Assembly (NCBI RefSeq): GCF_014700075.1 | Contig: NZ_JACXBU010000003.1 | Coordinates: forward strand, 558,001-622,000 | DNA length: 64,000 nucleotides | Source: Pseudomonas sp. JM0905a | GTDB lineage: Bacteria > Pseudomonadota > Gammaproteobacteria > Pseudomonadales > Pseudomonadaceae | Direction: 5' to 3' | Shown: positions 36,258-47,472 of the stretch, piece by piece | How positions within the stretch are numbered: the first letter of the stretch is position 1 | How the letters are laid out: every line of letters starts with the position of its first letter | The notes under the pieces: model-generated | Seen by the model: the letters and a program-made list of their open reading frames with translations, nothing else | Told to the model about the DNA's origin: nothing | The model's database searches: none | Made by a program: the position numbers and the translations under genes

Positions 36258-38717
36258 TCAGAACAGGTCGATGGGGGCGGCCTCGTCGGCCGGCAGCGGG
36301 CTGCCGGGAATGGCTAGCCCTGGCTCCAATTCGCTCATGGGCGGGGGCGTGTCCTCACTCTTGAACAGTTCGAAGAAGGCATCAGGCGTTCCCGGGCTGG
36401 CGGCGCGGCCACTGAGCGGGTCGATACGCAACGTCAGCAGTCCGGCAGGTTCCGGCTGGACGTGAGCGGGCTTGTCCTTGAGTGCGGCGCCCATGTAGTT
36501 CATCCAGATGGGGAGTGCGACGGTGCCGCCGTACTCGTGGCGACCCAGGCTTTCCGGCTGGTCGAAGCCGACCCAGACAGTGGTGACGTAGTCGGCGTTG
36601 TAGCCGGAGAACCAGCTATCCTTCGACTCGTTGGTGGTACCGGTCTTGCCGGCGATGTCGCTACGTCCCATGGACAATGCCCGGCGACCGGTACCGCGCT
36701 TGATCACGTCCTGCAGCATGCTGTTGAGGATGTAAGTCGTGCGCGGATCGACGATGCGTTCGGCGACCGCTGGCGTCTGGCTCTGGGGTGCCGAGGCCTC
36801 GGTGGAGGCGAGCAGGGTATCCGGTGCGCCGCTGCTTTGCGCGACTTCGTTGGACTGCGCCTCGGTTGCCGGAACCCGTGGCGGATTGGCGACGAACAGG
36901 GTTTTTCCGTCGCGGCTTTCGATGCGCTCGATCAGATAGGGCTGAACCTTGTAGCCGCCGTTGGCGAAGGTGCTCCAGCCGCCGGCGATTTCCAGCGGAG
37001 TGAGGTTCGCGGTGCCGAGCGCCAGGGAGAGGTTGCGTGGCAGGTCGTCCTTGTTGAAGCCGAAGCGGCTGACGTAGTTCAGTGCGTAGTCGATGCCGAT
37101 GGCCTGCAGCACGCGAATCGATACCAGGTTGCGCGACTTGTACAGGGCTTCACGCAGGCGGATCGGGCCAAGGAAAGTGTTGTTGTCGTTCTTCGGGCGC
37201 CAGGCTTCTTCCATGCCGGCTTCCTGGAAGACGATTGGGGCGTCGTTCACCAGGCTGGCGGCGGTGAAGCCGTTATCCAGGGCGGCGGCATAGAGGAATG
37301 GCTTGAAGCTGGACCCCGGTTGCCGCTTGGCCTGGGCTGCGCGGTTGTAATTGCTTTGCTCGAATGAGAAGCCACCGACCAATGCGCGAATGGCACCATC
37401 CTGCGGGTCCAGGGAGACCAGGGCGCTCTGGGCGGCCGGCAATTGGACGAAGCGCAGGCTGCCGTCGGCCTGGCGCTGCACGCGGACCAGGTCGCCGACC
37501 TGGCTGACGTCGGCTGGCTGCTGCGGGCGCGGGCCCAGGCTGTTGGTGTTCAGGAACGGGCGGGCCCATTTCATGCTGTCCCAGCTAACCGCCTCTTCCT
37601 GGCCGCTGCGGGTCAGGACCAGGATGCCGCTCTTCTCGACCTGAGTGACGATGGCCGGCTCCAGGCCGCCTAGGGATTTCTGCTTGGCCAGTTCCAGCAG
37701 CCAGGTTTCCTTGGTCATACCGGGCAAGCGGGTTTCCGGGCCGCGATAGCCGTGGCGCTGGTCGTACTCGATAAGGCCCTCGCGCAGCGAGGTATTGGCT
37801 GCCTGCTGGAGGTCGCTGGGCACTGTCGTGGTAACGCGGAAGCCTTCGGTGTAGGCGTCGCTGCCATATCGGCCGACCATTTCGGCACGGGCCATCTCGG
37901 CGATGTAGGGGGCAGCCAGTTCCGGGGTGGGGACGTGGTAGCTGGCATCGATCGGTTCGTTGATCGCTTGCTGGTAGCGGTCCTGATCGATTCGGCCCAG
38001 CTTGTACATGCGCCCGAGAATCCAGTCGCGCCGCTCTTTGCTGCGAGTCGGGTTGACCAGTGGATTGAAGCGAGACGGAGCCTTGGGCAGGCCAGCAATC
38101 ATGGCCATTTGGGCCAGACTGATTTCACGAATCGACTTGCCGTAATAGACCTGTGCGGCGGCCTCGATACCGTATGCGCGGTTACCGAGGTAGATCTTGT
38201 TCACATAAAGTTCAAGAATTTCGTCTTTGCTGAGTTCCCGCTCTATTTGCAGTGCCAGCAATATTTCATTGATCTTGCGAGAGAAACTTCTTTCGCTGGT
38301 GAGGAAGTAGTTTTTCGCCACCTGCATGGTGATGGTGCTACCGCCCGTCTGGATGTGGCCGGTCTTCAATAATTGCGTGGCAGCGCGCATCAGGCTGGTG
38401 AGGTCGACGCCATAATGGTTGGCGAAATTGTCGTCCTCGGCGGCCAGCAGGGCTTGGATGAAGTCCGGCGGAATGTCGGCGAAACGGACCGGAGAGCGAC
38501 GCATTTCGCCGAATTCTGCGATCAGTTTGCCATCGCTGCTGTAGACGCGCAGCGGGATCTGGAGTTGGATTCGACGCAGCGAGTCGACCGATGGAAGGCT
38601 GGGGCTAAGATAGAGGTAGGCGCCGCTGAAACTGAGCAGCAGGCCACAGAAGACGGCAACGAAGGACCACCAGAATAACTTCAGCAGGCGCATCAAGGCT
38701 TGTGGATTTCCAGGCAA
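36258..38717 (-). CDS. ponA: penicillin-binding protein 1A (PonA/MrcA)
   Basis: This 819-residue class A PBP joins transglycosylase and transpeptidase activities. A cytoplasmic tail and one membrane helix (about 10-32) are followed by the glycosyltransferase-51 domain with AAEDDNFANHYGVD and GGSTITMQVAKNYFL. An OB-like insert follows. The transpeptidase domain has the SxxK box in PGSSFKPFLY and KTGT in IAGKTGTTNESKDSW. The gene is divergent from pilM with 160 bp between, as in other pseudomonads. Promoter box TATAAT is at 38766-38771 on the minus strand. Confidence 0.97.
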   Translation of the reverse strand: MPGNPQALMRLLKLFWWSFVAVFCGLLLSFSGAYLYLSPSLPSVDSLRRIQLQIPLRVYSSDGKLIAEFGEMRRSPVRFADIPPDFIQALLAAEDDNFANHYGVDLTSLMRAATQLLKTGHIQTGGSTITMQVAKNYFLTSERSFSRKINEILLALQIERELSKDEILELYVNKIYLGNRAYGIEAAAQVYYGKSIREISLAQMAMIAGLPKAPSRFNPLVNPTRSKERRDWILGRMYKLGRIDQDRYQQAINEPIDASYHVPTPELAAPYIAEMARAEMVGRYGSDAYTEGFRVTTTVPSDLQQAANTSLREGLIEYDQRHGYRGPETRLPGMTKETWLLELAKQKSLGGLEPAIVTQVEKSGILVLTRSGQEEAVSWDSMKWARPFLNTNSLGPRPQQPADVSQVGDLVRVQRQADGSLRFVQLPAAQSALVSLDPQDGAIRALVGGFSFEQSNYNRAAQAKRQPGSSFKPFLYAAALDNGFTAASLVNDAPIVFQEAGMEEAWRPKNDNNTFLGPIRLREALYKSRNLVSIRVLQAIGIDYALNYVSRFGFNKDDLPRNLSLALGTANLTPLEIAGGWSTFANGGYKVQPYLIERIESRDGKTLFVANPPRVPATEAQSNEVAQSSGAPDTLLASTEASAPQSQTPAVAERIVDPRTTYILNSMLQDVIKRGTGRRALSMGRSDIAGKTGTTNESKDSWFSGYNADYVTTVWVGFDQPESLGRHEYGGTVALPIWMNYMGAALKDKPAHVQPEPAGLLTLRIDPLSGRAASPGTPDAFFELFKSEDTPPPMSELEPGLAIPGSPLPADEAAPIDLF

Positions 38718-38765
38718 AAGAATGAGTTAAGCGGAAGGTAATCATAAAAGGCAAAAGCCGATCAC

Positions 38766-38771
38766 ATTATA
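38766..38771 (-). promoter_or_regulatory. -10 box of the ponA promoter
   Basis: TATAAT is exact on the minus strand. The expected -35 position reads GGCTCC and is poor, so activation or an extended element may be needed. Confidence 0.45.
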
Positions 38772-38796
38772 AGCGTTTTTTTTCCGGGGGAGCCAT

Positions 38797-38825
38797 TTGC
38801 GCTTCTGTCAAGACTGCTATTTAAT
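38797..38825 (+). promoter_or_regulatory. sigma-70 promoter for pilMNOPQ
   Basis: TTGCGC (38797-38802) and TTTAAT (38820-38825) are 17 bases apart. The transcript would start about 45 bases before the GTG of pilM. Confidence 0.55.
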
Positions 38826-38850
38826 GTGGAAAAACATAAATCGTCCGTAA

Positions 38851-39941
<1,091 letters not shown>

Positions 39942-39942
<1 letters not shown>

Positions 39943-40541
39943 TGGCGCGCATCAACCTACTCCCCTGGCGCGAGCAACTTCGCGAGGAGCGCAAGCAGCG
40001 CTTCCTGGTGGCAATGGGAGCCGTTCTGGCCTTGGGTGCCGGGGCGGTGTTCCTGGGTGACCAGTACTTGAATAGCGCCATCGAGAACCAGCAGGCGCGC
40101 AATGACTTCGTTCGCAAGGAAATCGCTGTCCTGGATGCCAGGATCAAGGAAATCAGTGAGCTGAAGACCCGTCGTCAGCAGCTTCTCGAACGCATGAAGA
40201 TCATCCAGGACCTGCAGGGCAATCGGCCGATCATCGGGCGTGTATTTGATCAGCTGGTGCGTACGCTGCCGGATGGCGTCTTCTTCACCGGCGTGAAAAT
40301 GGCTGGCAAGAGCATCGCTATCGTAGGTGCCGCCGAGTCGAACAACCGGGTTTCCAACCTCATGCGCAACCTGGATGCATCCGAGTGGCTGGCATCGCCC
40401 AACCTCACCGAGGTCAAGGCGGTGACCGCAGGGGCCGTCGATCAGGCCAACGTCTTCCAGCTGACCGTGCAGCAAACCCAGCCGGGTTCCGAAGAGCAGA
40501 ACGGCAAGAATGCTGCCGCCACTAAAGGAGCCGCGAAATGA
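39942..40541 (+). CDS. pilN: type IV pilus alignment protein PilN
   Basis: This 199-residue bitopic inner-membrane protein has the PilM-binding motif INLLPWR at residues 4-10, a membrane helix at about 22-41, then a periplasmic coiled coil (RKEIAVLDARIKEISELKTR) and a ferredoxin-like domain. The start ATG at 39942 shares a base with the pilM stop; the earlier open frame lies in pilM. PilN pairs with PilO in the periplasm. Confidence 0.97.
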
Positions 40542-41161
40542 GTTTCTCCGACTCCCTTGAAAGCCTGCGCAAGATTGACCTTGCTGACCTGGACGTCAAC
40601 AACCTCGGTTCCTGGCCCATTGCGGTCAAGGTCATCACCTGTGTGCTGTTGCTGATCCTCGTGCTGGCGCTGGGATACAACTTCCACCTCAAGGACCTCG
40701 AACTCCAGCTGGACTCGAAGCGAGCCGAAGAGGCGACCCTGAAGGAGCAGTTTTCCGCGAAGGCGTTCCAGGCCGCGAACCTCGAAGCTTACAAGGAACA
40801 GATGAAGGAGATGGAGACCTCCTTCGGTGCATTATTGCGCCAGTTACCCAGCGACACCGAAGTGCCGGGCTTGCTGGAAGATATCACTCGTACCGGTCTG
40901 GGTAGCGGTCTCGAATTCGAAGAGATCAAGCTGCTGCCGGAAGTCGCCCAGCAGTTCTACATTGAGCTGCCGATCCAGATTTCCGTGGTGGGTGGCTATC
41001 ACGATCTGGCGACCTTCGTCAGTGGTGTCGCCAGCCTGCCGCGGATCGTGACGTTGCATGATTTCGAGATCAAACCGCTCGCCAATGACAGCGGTTCCAA
41101 GCTGCGTATGTCTATCCTGGCCAAGACCTACCGTTATAACGACAAGGGGCTGCAGAAATGA
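40538..41161 (+). CDS. pilO: type IV pilus alignment protein PilO
   Basis: This 207-residue partner of PilN has a cytoplasmic N-terminus, a membrane helix at about 26-46 (PIAVKVITCVLLLILVLALGY), a coiled coil (QLDSKRAEEATLKEQFSAKAFQ in outline), and a ferredoxin-like periplasmic domain. It starts 4 bp inside the pilN end (ATGA). PilNO connect to PilP and the secretin. Confidence 0.97.
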   Translation: MSFSDSLESLRKIDLADLDVNNLGSWPIAVKVITCVLLLILVLALGYNFHLKDLELQLDSKRAEEATLKEQFSAKAFQAANLEAYKEQMKEMETSFGALLRQLPSDTEVPGLLEDITRTGLGSGLEFEEIKLLPEVAQQFYIELPIQISVVGGYHDLATFVSGVASLPRIVTLHDFEIKPLANDSGSKLRMSILAKTYRYNDKGLQK

Positions 41162-41691
41162 GTAGTCCTCGCGCCCGTCTGGCGCTCTGTGCCCTGGTGC
41201 TTTTCGGTCTGTCCGGCTGTGGTGTCGGTGGCGATTTCAGCGACCTGCAGGCCTACATGGATGAGGTTCGCGCCCGTCCAAAGGGTTCCATTGAACCCCT
41301 GCCGAAATTTCAGCCATACGAAGCCTTTACCTACAGCGCAGCGGCATTGCGCAGCCCCTTCCAGCCGCCGATCAAGATCGATCTGGCCAAGCAGCAGAAG
41401 GGTTCGAAGGATATTCACCCGGATGAAACCCGGGTCAAACAGTTCCTCGAAGGGTTCAATATCGAGTCCTTCGAAATGGTGGGAACCCTGTCCAATGGCG
41501 CGGGGAGCTTTGCCTTGATCAGTGGCGCTGGAGGGGTGCATCGGGTCAAGGTGGGGGACTATCTGGGGCGCAACCATGGCAAGGTCGTCGGCATCGACGA
41601 GTCCAAGGTCGACGTGATCGAGATTGTCCCGGACGGGGAGGGCGGATGGCTGGAACGTCCGCGGAGTCTCGCGCTCAGGGAGCGCTCTTGA
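41158..41691 (+). CDS. pilP: type IV pilus lipoprotein PilP
   Basis: This 177-residue inner-membrane lipoprotein has a signal with lipobox LSGC. It contains an unstructured linker (KGSIEPLPKFQPYEAF) and a C-terminal HR/beta-sandwich domain (SFEMVGTLSNGAGSFALISG) that binds the secretin PilQ. It overlaps pilO by 4 bp and precedes pilQ by 18 bp. Confidence 0.97.
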   Translation: MSSPRARLALCALVLFGLSGCGVGGDFSDLQAYMDEVRARPKGSIEPLPKFQPYEAFTYSAAALRSPFQPPIKIDLAKQQKGSKDIHPDETRVKQFLEGFNIESFEMVGTLSNGAGSFALISGAGGVHRVKVGDYLGRNHGKVVGIDESKVDVIEIVPDGEGGWLERPRSLALRERS

Positions 41692-41709
41692 GGGCGAGGT
41701 TAACCACCG

Positions 41710-43857
41710 ATGAAGAATAATTACCGGTCTGCACAACGGAACCAGATGATGAAAAGCTCGCTATCGCGCCTTGGTATCACGCTATTGGCCGCCCTGATGT
41801 CACCTGCGCTGCTGGCGGCGAACCTGCAGGGGCTGGATGTTGCGGCCCTGCCGGGCGACAGGGTCGAACTCAAATTGGCCTTTGACGAGCCGGTGGTAGC
41901 TCCTCGTGGCTATACCATCGAGCAGCCAGCTCGCATTGCCCTGGACCTGCCGGGCGTATCCAACAAGCTGGGTTCGAAGAATCGAGAGCTGGGCGTGGGC
42001 AATGCCCGCAGCTTGACCGTGGTAGAAGCCAAGGACCGCACTCGCCTGATCATCAACTTGTCCACGCTCGTGCCCTACAGCACTCGCGTGGATGGCCGAA
42101 ACCTCTATGTGCTGGTTGGAGATTCCGCTTCGGCTCCGGCAGCTCCCCGTCCTGTTGCTGCTGCCCCGGCGCCCGCCCCGGCCGCCGCGTCCCTGGCCGC
42201 TTCGCAGCCGGTCAAGAGCTACGCCCGTGCCGGACGGGCCATCGAAAATATCGACTTCCAGCGTGGCGATCAGGGTGAGGGCAATGTGGTTATTACCCTG
42301 TCCGATCCCAGTGTCAGCCCGGACATCCAGGAGCAGGGCGGGAAGATCCGTTTGGCCTTCCCCAAGACCCAGCTGCCTGAGCCGCTGCGCGTTCGCCTGG
42401 ACGTGAAGGACTTCGCTACTCCCGTGCAGTTCGTCAGCGCCGCCGGTTCGGGCAACGACGCCAGCATCAGCATCGAGCCCACCGGCTATTATGACTACCT
42501 GGCCTATCAGACCGACAACAAGCTGACTGTCAGCATCAAACCGCTGACCCAGGAAGATGTGGAGAAGCGCAAGATTGAGCGCTTCGCTTATTCTGGTGAG
42601 AAGCTGTCGCTGAACTTCCAGGACATCGATGTGCGCTCGGTGCTGCAGCTGATCGCTGACTTCACTGACCTCAACCTGGTGGCTTCGGATACCGTACAAG
42701 GCAACATCACCCTGCGCCTGCAGAACGTGCCCTGGGACCAGGCGCTGGATCTGGTGCTGAAGACCAAGGGTCTGGACAAGCGCAAAGTGGGCAACGTCCT
42801 GCTGGTTGCGCCTGCGGACGAAATCGCCGCCCGCGAACGGCAGGAACTGGAATCGCAGAAACAGATCGCCGAACTGGCGCCTCTGCGCCGTGAGCTGATC
42901 CAGGTGAACTACGCCAAGGCTGCCGATATCGCCAAGCTGTTCCAGTCCGTCACCAGTGGCGATCCCGCTGCTGCAGGGGCTGACGAGCGCGGCTCCATTA
43001 CGGTGGATGACCGTACCAACAGCATCATCGCCTACCAGACCGAAGTTAAGCTGGAGGAGTTGCGTCGTATCGTCACGCAGCTGGATATCCCGGTTCGCCA
43101 GGTAATGATCGAAGCCCGCATCGTCGAAGCCAACGTTGATTACGACAAGGCCTTGGGCGTGAACTGGCGTGGTGCGAGCATCGGCGACAACAACTTCGTC
43201 ATCGGTGGTGGCGGCGCTGGCCGTCCGGCTGCCGGGCAGGCGGGTAACGTCAACCTGGCAAACGCGCCTTTCGTCGATCTCGGCGCTGAAAACGCGACGT
43301 CCAGTATTGGTATCGGTTTCATCACCGACAACACCATTCTCGACCTCGAGTTGTCGGCGATGGAGAAGACCGGTAACGGCGAAATCGTATCGCAGCCGAA
43401 GGTGGTCACCTCTGACAAGGAAACCGCGAAGATTCTGAAGGGGCAGGAAGTGCCCTACCAGGAAGCCAGCTCCAGCGGCGCCACCAGTACCTCGTTCAAG
43501 GAGGCGGCCCTGTCCCTGGAAGTCACTCCGCAGATCACGCCGGACAACCGCATCATCATGGAGGTGAAGGTCACCAAGGACGCACCGGACTTCGCCAACG
43601 CCCTGAACGGTGTGCCGCCGATCAACAAGAACGAGGTAAACGCCAAGGTGCTGGTCAATGATGGTGAAACCATCGTGATAGGTGGGGTATTCTCCAACAC
43701 CCAAACCAAGGCGGTGGACAAGGTGCCCTTCCTCGGCGACCTGCCCTACCTCGGCCGCATGTTCCGTCGCGACGTGGTTCAGGACAAGAAATCCGAGCTC
43801 CTGGTATTCCTCACTCCCCGCATCATGAACAATCAGGCCATTGCGGTGAGTCGCTGA
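41710..43857 (+). CDS. pilQ: type IV pilus secretin PilQ
   Basis: This 715-residue outer-membrane secretin forms the pore for the pilus. After a signal peptide (roughly residues 1-37, ending in LLAA), there are two AMIN peptidoglycan-binding domains (about 40-130 and 175-270), N0/N1 secretin domains (300-450, including [20 protein letters not shown]), and the secretin core with the signature [15 protein letters not shown] near the C-terminus. The first codons read [16 protein letters not shown]; an internal start at Met14 or Met15 is possible and would give a more usual signal peptide. It is the last pil gene, and aroK follows in 5 bp. Confidence 0.96.
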   Translation: MKNNYRSAQRNQMMKSSLSRLGITLLAALMSPALLAANLQGLDVAALPGDRVELKLAFDEPVVAPRGYTIEQPARIALDLPGVSNKLGSKNRELGVGNARSLTVVEAKDRTRLIINLSTLVPYSTRVDGRNLYVLVGDSASAPAAPRPVAAAPAPAPAAASLAASQPVKSYARAGRAIENIDFQRGDQGEGNVVITLSDPSVSPDIQEQGGKIRLAFPKTQLPEPLRVRLDVKDFATPVQFVSAAGSGNDASISIEPTGYYDYLAYQTDNKLTVSIKPLTQEDVEKRKIERFAYSGEKLSLNFQDIDVRSVLQLIADFTDLNLVASDTVQGNITLRLQNVPWDQALDLVLKTKGLDKRKVGNVLLVAPADEIAARERQELESQKQIAELAPLRRELIQVNYAKAADIAKLFQSVTSGDPAAAGADERGSITVDDRTNSIIAYQTEVKLEELRRIVTQLDIPVRQVMIEARIVEANVDYDKALGVNWRGASIGDNNFVIGGGGAGRPAAGQAGNVNLANAPFVDLGAENATSSIGIGFITDNTILDLELSAMEKTGNGEIVSQPKVVTSDKETAKILKGQEVPYQEASSSGATSTSFKEAALSLEVTPQITPDNRIIMEVKVTKDAPDFANALNGVPPINKNEVNAKVLVNDGETIVIGGVFSNTQTKAVDKVPFLGDLPYLGRMFRRDVVQDKKSELLVFLTPRIMNNQAIAVSR

Positions 43858-43862
43858 TATCG

Positions 43863-44381
43863 GTGCGTAATTTGATTCTGATCGGCCCGATGGGAGCTGG
43901 GAAAAGCACCATCGGGCGTTTGCTTGCCAAAGAGCTGCGTCTTCCCTTCAAGGACTCCGATAAGGAAATCGAACAGCGCACCGGCGCGGATATCCCCTGG
44001 ATATTCGATGTCGAGGGCGAGCAGGGCTTCCGTGATCGCGAACAAGCGATGATCGAGGAGCTCTGCGGCCATGATGGCGTTGTCCTGGCGACCGGTGGCG
44101 GCGCGGTTCTGCGTCCGGCCAATCGTCAGGCCCTGCGTGGCGGTGGTCGTGTCGTCTATCTGCACACTTCAGTGGAGCAACAGATTGAACGCACCTCGCG
44201 TGACCGCAATCGGCCGCTGTTGCGTTCGGCCGACCCGGGGAAGGTCCTGCGCGACCTGATGGCGATTCGCGATCCGCTCTACCGCGAGATCGCGGACATC
44301 ATCATCGAAACCGACGAACGGCCGCCGCGCATGGTGGTGCAAGAAATACTGGCGCGCCTACAGGCATTGCCGCCCCGTTAA
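43863..44381 (+). CDS. aroK: shikimate kinase
   Basis: This 172-residue enzyme phosphorylates shikimate in aromatic amino-acid synthesis. Walker A is GPMGAGKST at about residues 8-16, the shikimate-binding Asp and Arg are in [10 protein letters not shown] and GFRDREQ, and GGGAV is conserved. It starts at GTG 43863, 5 bp after pilQ, so it depends on the pil transcript or an internal promoter. The pilQ-aroK-aroB order is conserved in gamma-proteobacteria. Confidence 0.97.
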   Translation: MRNLILIGPMGAGKSTIGRLLAKELRLPFKDSDKEIEQRTGADIPWIFDVEGEQGFRDREQAMIEELCGHDGVVLATGGGAVLRPANRQALRGGGRVVYLHTSVEQQIERTSRDRNRPLLRSADPGKVLRDLMAIRDPLYREIADIIIETDERPPRMVVQEILARLQALPPR

Positions 44382-44432
44382 AGCGAGGGCGGAACTGCGC
44401 TATCCTTTAGCCCTTTTTATATCGGGGGCCCC

Positions 44433-45536
44433 ATGCGGACACTTCAGGTCGATCTTGGCGAGCGTAGCTATCCCATCCATATAGGTTCTGGCCTGCTATC
44501 GCGGCCAGAGCTCTTCACGCCACATATCGCCGGTAAGCAGGTGGCCATCGTCACTAACGAGACTGTGGCCCCCCTCTATCTCGAAACGCTGACCCGGACG
44601 CTGCAGGGCTACTCGGTTCTGCCGGTGGTGCTGCCTGACGGCGAGGCCCATAAGAACTGGGAAACCCTGCAGCTGATCTTTGACGCCCTGCTGGGTGCTC
44701 GCCACGATCGCCGTACCACCGTCATCGCCCTGGGGGGCGGAGTGATTGGTGACATGGCGGGCTTCGCCGCAGCCTGTTACCAGCGTGGTGTGGACTTCAT
44801 CCAGGTGCCTACCACCCTGTTGTCCCAGGTGGATTCTTCGGTTGGTGGCAAGACCGGGATCAATCACCCGCTGGGCAAGAACATGGTGGGTGCCTTCTAC
44901 CAGCCCAAGGCGGTGATCATCGATACCGATAGCCTGCGTACTCTGCCAGAGCGCGAGCTTTCCGCCGGCCTTGCGGAAGTGATCAAGTACGGACTGATTT
45001 GCGACGAGCCCTTCCTGCCCTGGCTGGCTGAAAAGATGCCGGCCATGCGCGGCCTTGACGCTGGAGCCCTGACCGAGGCCATCGAGCGCTCTTGCGCGGC
45101 CAAGGCGCGAGTTGTTGGGGTGGATGAACGCGAATCCGGCCTGCGCGCCATCCTCAATCTGGGCCACACCTTCGGCCACGCCATCGAGACCCAGATGGGT
45201 TACGGCGCCTGGCTGCACGGCGAGGCGGTATCGGCAGGTACCGTCATGGCCCTCGAAATGTCCAGCCGGCTTGGCTGGATTTCAACCGACGAGCGCGACG
45301 CGGCGATTCGCCTGCTGCGCAGCGCCGGCTTGCCGGTCGTACCCCCGGCGGACATGACGCCGGAACATTTCCTCCAGCACATGGCCGTAGACAAGAAGGT
45401 GCTCGACGGTCAATTGCGCCTGGTGCTGTTGCGCCGGATTGGCGAGGCCGTCGTGACTGCCGACTATCCGCGCGACGTGCTGGAGGCCACCCTGGCCGCT
45501 GACTATCGCGCCCTGGCCGACCAGCTTGGAGAGTAA
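44433..45536 (+). CDS. aroB: 3-dehydroquinate synthase
   Basis: This 367-residue enzyme closes the first ring of the shikimate pathway with NAD and a divalent metal. [20 protein letters not shown] and the [21 protein letters not shown] block are diagnostic. The metal-binding His residues are in [11 protein letters not shown]. It starts 51 bp after aroK. The damX-like gene follows after 9 bp. Confidence 0.97.
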   Translation: MRTLQVDLGERSYPIHIGSGLLSRPELFTPHIAGKQVAIVTNETVAPLYLETLTRTLQGYSVLPVVLPDGEAHKNWETLQLIFDALLGARHDRRTTVIALGGGVIGDMAGFAAACYQRGVDFIQVPTTLLSQVDSSVGGKTGINHPLGKNMVGAFYQPKAVIIDTDSLRTLPERELSAGLAEVIKYGLICDEPFLPWLAEKMPAMRGLDAGALTEAIERSCAAKARVVGVDERESGLRAILNLGHTFGHAIETQMGYGAWLHGEAVSAGTVMALEMSSRLGWISTDERDAAIRLLRSAGLPVVPPADMTPEHFLQHMAVDKKVLDGQLRLVLLRRIGEAVVTADYPRDVLEATLAADYRALADQLGE

Positions 45537-45545
45537 GGAATTCCC

Positions 45546-47219
45546 ATGAGCAGCCTGCACGCCGACGAGGCCTACCTCGGCCATTACCAGTTCACCCATG
45601 ACCCGTTCGCGGCGCGGGTGCCTGGCTTCAAGTTCTTCCCGGCTCAGCGCAAACCCGTGCTGGGTCAGCTTCACCACCTTGCCCGCTATAGCCAGCTGAT
45701 GCTGGTGGTGAGTGGTCCCCACGGCAGCGGCAAGACACTGCTGCGCCAGGCGCTGGTGGCCAGCACCAACAAGCAGGCCGTGCAGAGTCTGGTCGTGTCG
45801 GCGCGTAATTCGGCTGAAGCTGGCGGCTTGCTGCGCCAGATATCCCAAGGGCTGAACATTGCTCAGGCCGATGTGCGTTCCATCCTTGCCCAGGTCGCCC
45901 AACTGGCCCTGACCGGCCAGGAGGTGTACCTGCTGGTTGATGACGCCGAAGAGCTGGACGATGCCGCCCTCGACAATCTGCTGGCCCTGGCCGAGGGCAA
46001 TGTCGAGGCGCGCACCCATGTCTTTCTGTTTGGCGAGGATTCCCTGCTCGCACGCCTTGATGCGCTCGCCGAGGGTGAAGAGCGTTTCCACGTCATCGAG
46101 CTTCAGCCCTATAGCCAGGAGGAAACCCGCGAGTACCTTGGTCAGCGTCTCGAAGGCGCCGGTCGTGGCGTCGAGCTGCTGAGTGATGAGCAGGTGGACG
46201 AGATCCATCTGCAGTCCGGCGGTTGGCCGGGTGCAATCAACCAGGTCGCGCGCGATCTCATGATCGAAGCCATGCTTGCCGAGCGCGGAGCGTCGCGGAA
46301 ATCCGCCGGCGGCTTCAATCTGCCGAAGAAGCACCTGTTGGCTCTGGCTGTGGTCGGGGTGGGTGTGATCGCCGCCTGGATGATGCAGGGGCGCAATGAA
46401 GGCAGCGTCGAGCAAGCTCCTGCCACTGCCCAGCTGCCGTTGGAGCAGGCGCCAGCCGGTCAGGCTCCCAGCCAGGATGATTCGGGTGCTCCGGCCGTCG
46501 AGTTTGCAGGTTCCTCGCAGCCGCTGCCCTTGCCGCTGGTGGGTGAGGCTCAGCCGGTGATTCGCGAGCCGCTGGCCCAGGCTGCTGGCCAGGGCGAGCC
46601 GGAGGATGGACCGGCACCCGCAGAGGCCGCCAACGTGCCGCCTACCGTGACCACCATTGCACCGCCCCAGGGCGCGACCGCCAGTCCGGAGCCCATCGCA
46701 CCGGTGGAGCCCATCGTGCCGGCACAACCGCTGTCCAAGCCGGCTCAACCCATTGCAGCTGCGCCCGTAGCTCCGGCAGTCCAGGCTGCTGCACCCAAGC
46801 CAGTTGCGCCGGCCCCGGCTGCAGCACCGGTTCCGGCCCCAGCGTCCAAGCCGGCTTCCGCGCCTGCCCAGGCCGCGGCCAAGCCTTCCGAGAAGCTGGC
46901 CCCGACAACTGCGTCGGTCGCCCCGGCTGGCGCTGCAGGCAATGGCTGGTATCGTAGCCAGACCGCCAGCCACTTCGCCCTGCAGGTGCTTGGCACCAGT
47001 TCGGAGAGCAGCGCAAAGGCCTTCGTGCAGCAGAACGGCGGGCAGTACCGCTACTTCAAGAAGCAGCACCAGGGCAAGGTGCTCTACGTCGTGACCTACG
47101 GTAGCTTCCCCAGCCGGACTGCGGCCCAGGCGGCAATCAAGTCCCTGCCGGCCAAGGTTCAGGCTGGCAAACCCTGGCCCAAGACCTTCGCCAGCATCCA
47201 GCAGGAAATGGCTCGCTAG
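45546..47219 (+). CDS. AAA ATPase/SPOR-domain protein, DamX-like
   Basis: This 557-residue protein has an N-terminal AAA-type ATPase with Walker A GPHGSGKT at 57-64 and Walker B EVYLLVDDAEEL. One membrane helix follows at about 262-279 (LALAVVGVGVIAAWMMQG). A Pro/Ala-rich periplasmic linker of about 180 residues (280-460) leads to a C-terminal SPOR domain (about 470-550) with HFALQVLGTSSES. DamX of E. coli is a septal SPOR protein; the ATPase domain is shared with ExeA-type proteins. The location after aroB is typical. The linker has low-complexity repeats (APVAPAVQAAAPKP), variable in length between strains. Confidence 0.87.
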   Translation: MSSLHADEAYLGHYQFTHDPFAARVPGFKFFPAQRKPVLGQLHHLARYSQLMLVVSGPHGSGKTLLRQALVASTNKQAVQSLVVSARNSAEAGGLLRQISQGLNIAQADVRSILAQVAQLALTGQEVYLLVDDAEELDDAALDNLLALAEGNVEARTHVFLFGEDSLLARLDALAEGEERFHVIELQPYSQEETREYLGQRLEGAGRGVELLSDEQVDEIHLQSGGWPGAINQVARDLMIEAMLAERGASRKSAGGFNLPKKHLLALAVVGVGVIAAWMMQGRNEGSVEQAPATAQLPLEQAPAGQAPSQDDSGAPAVEFAGSSQPLPLPLVGEAQPVIREPLAQAAGQGEPEDGPAPAEAANVPPTVTTIAPPQGATASPEPIAPVEPIVPAQPLSKPAQPIAAAPVAPAVQAAAPKPVAPAPAAAPVPAPASKPASAPAQAAAKPSEKLAPTTASVAPAGAAGNGWYRSQTASHFALQVLGTSSESSAKAFVQQNGGQYRYFKKQHQGKVLYVVTYGSFPSRTAAQAAIKSLPAKVQAGKPWPKTFASIQQEMAR

Positions 47220-47251
47220 TTTTCTGCGAGCCTGATCCCCCGCCTTATGAC

Positions 47252-47281
47252 CAGGTGGTCGCTAGCACGACCTCCTGGTTC
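47252..47281 (+). terminator. hairpin after the damX-like gene
   Basis: ACCAGGTGGTCG pairs with CGACCTCCTGGT, with one mismatch, around CTAGCA. It is followed by TCATTCATTCATTTTTG, which is partly T-rich. Confidence 0.55.
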
Positions 47282-47329
47282 ATTCATTCATTTTTGCGAC
47301 ATCGACTTTCACTGGTTGGTCACTAAGAT

Positions 47330-47358
47330 TTGTGGTCGACCAATGGGCTATGTACAAT
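47330..47358 (+). promoter_or_regulatory. sigma-70 promoter for gltB
   Basis: TTGTGG (47330-47335) and TACAAT (47353-47358) are 17 bases apart. The leader before the gltB start would be about 108 bases. Confidence 0.6.
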
Positions 47359-47472
47359 GACCTCCCTTTGCCCTACGCAAAAGCTGGCGTCAAGTCCGGC
47401 GCGTATGGTAAGGAGTTGAATTACAAAGCAATTCTGCCTTTTTCTGAAGGCAACCCTGGTGAGAGTTCCCCT

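Noticed and set aside
41800-43704. 634-residue minus-strand ORF inside pilQ
   Set aside because: It is antisense to the secretin and shows no family motif.
47332-47472. 47-codon N-terminal extension of gltB
   Set aside because: It would begin inside the promoter and displace the propeptide; the ATG at 47473 gives the normal 14-residue propeptide before Cys15.
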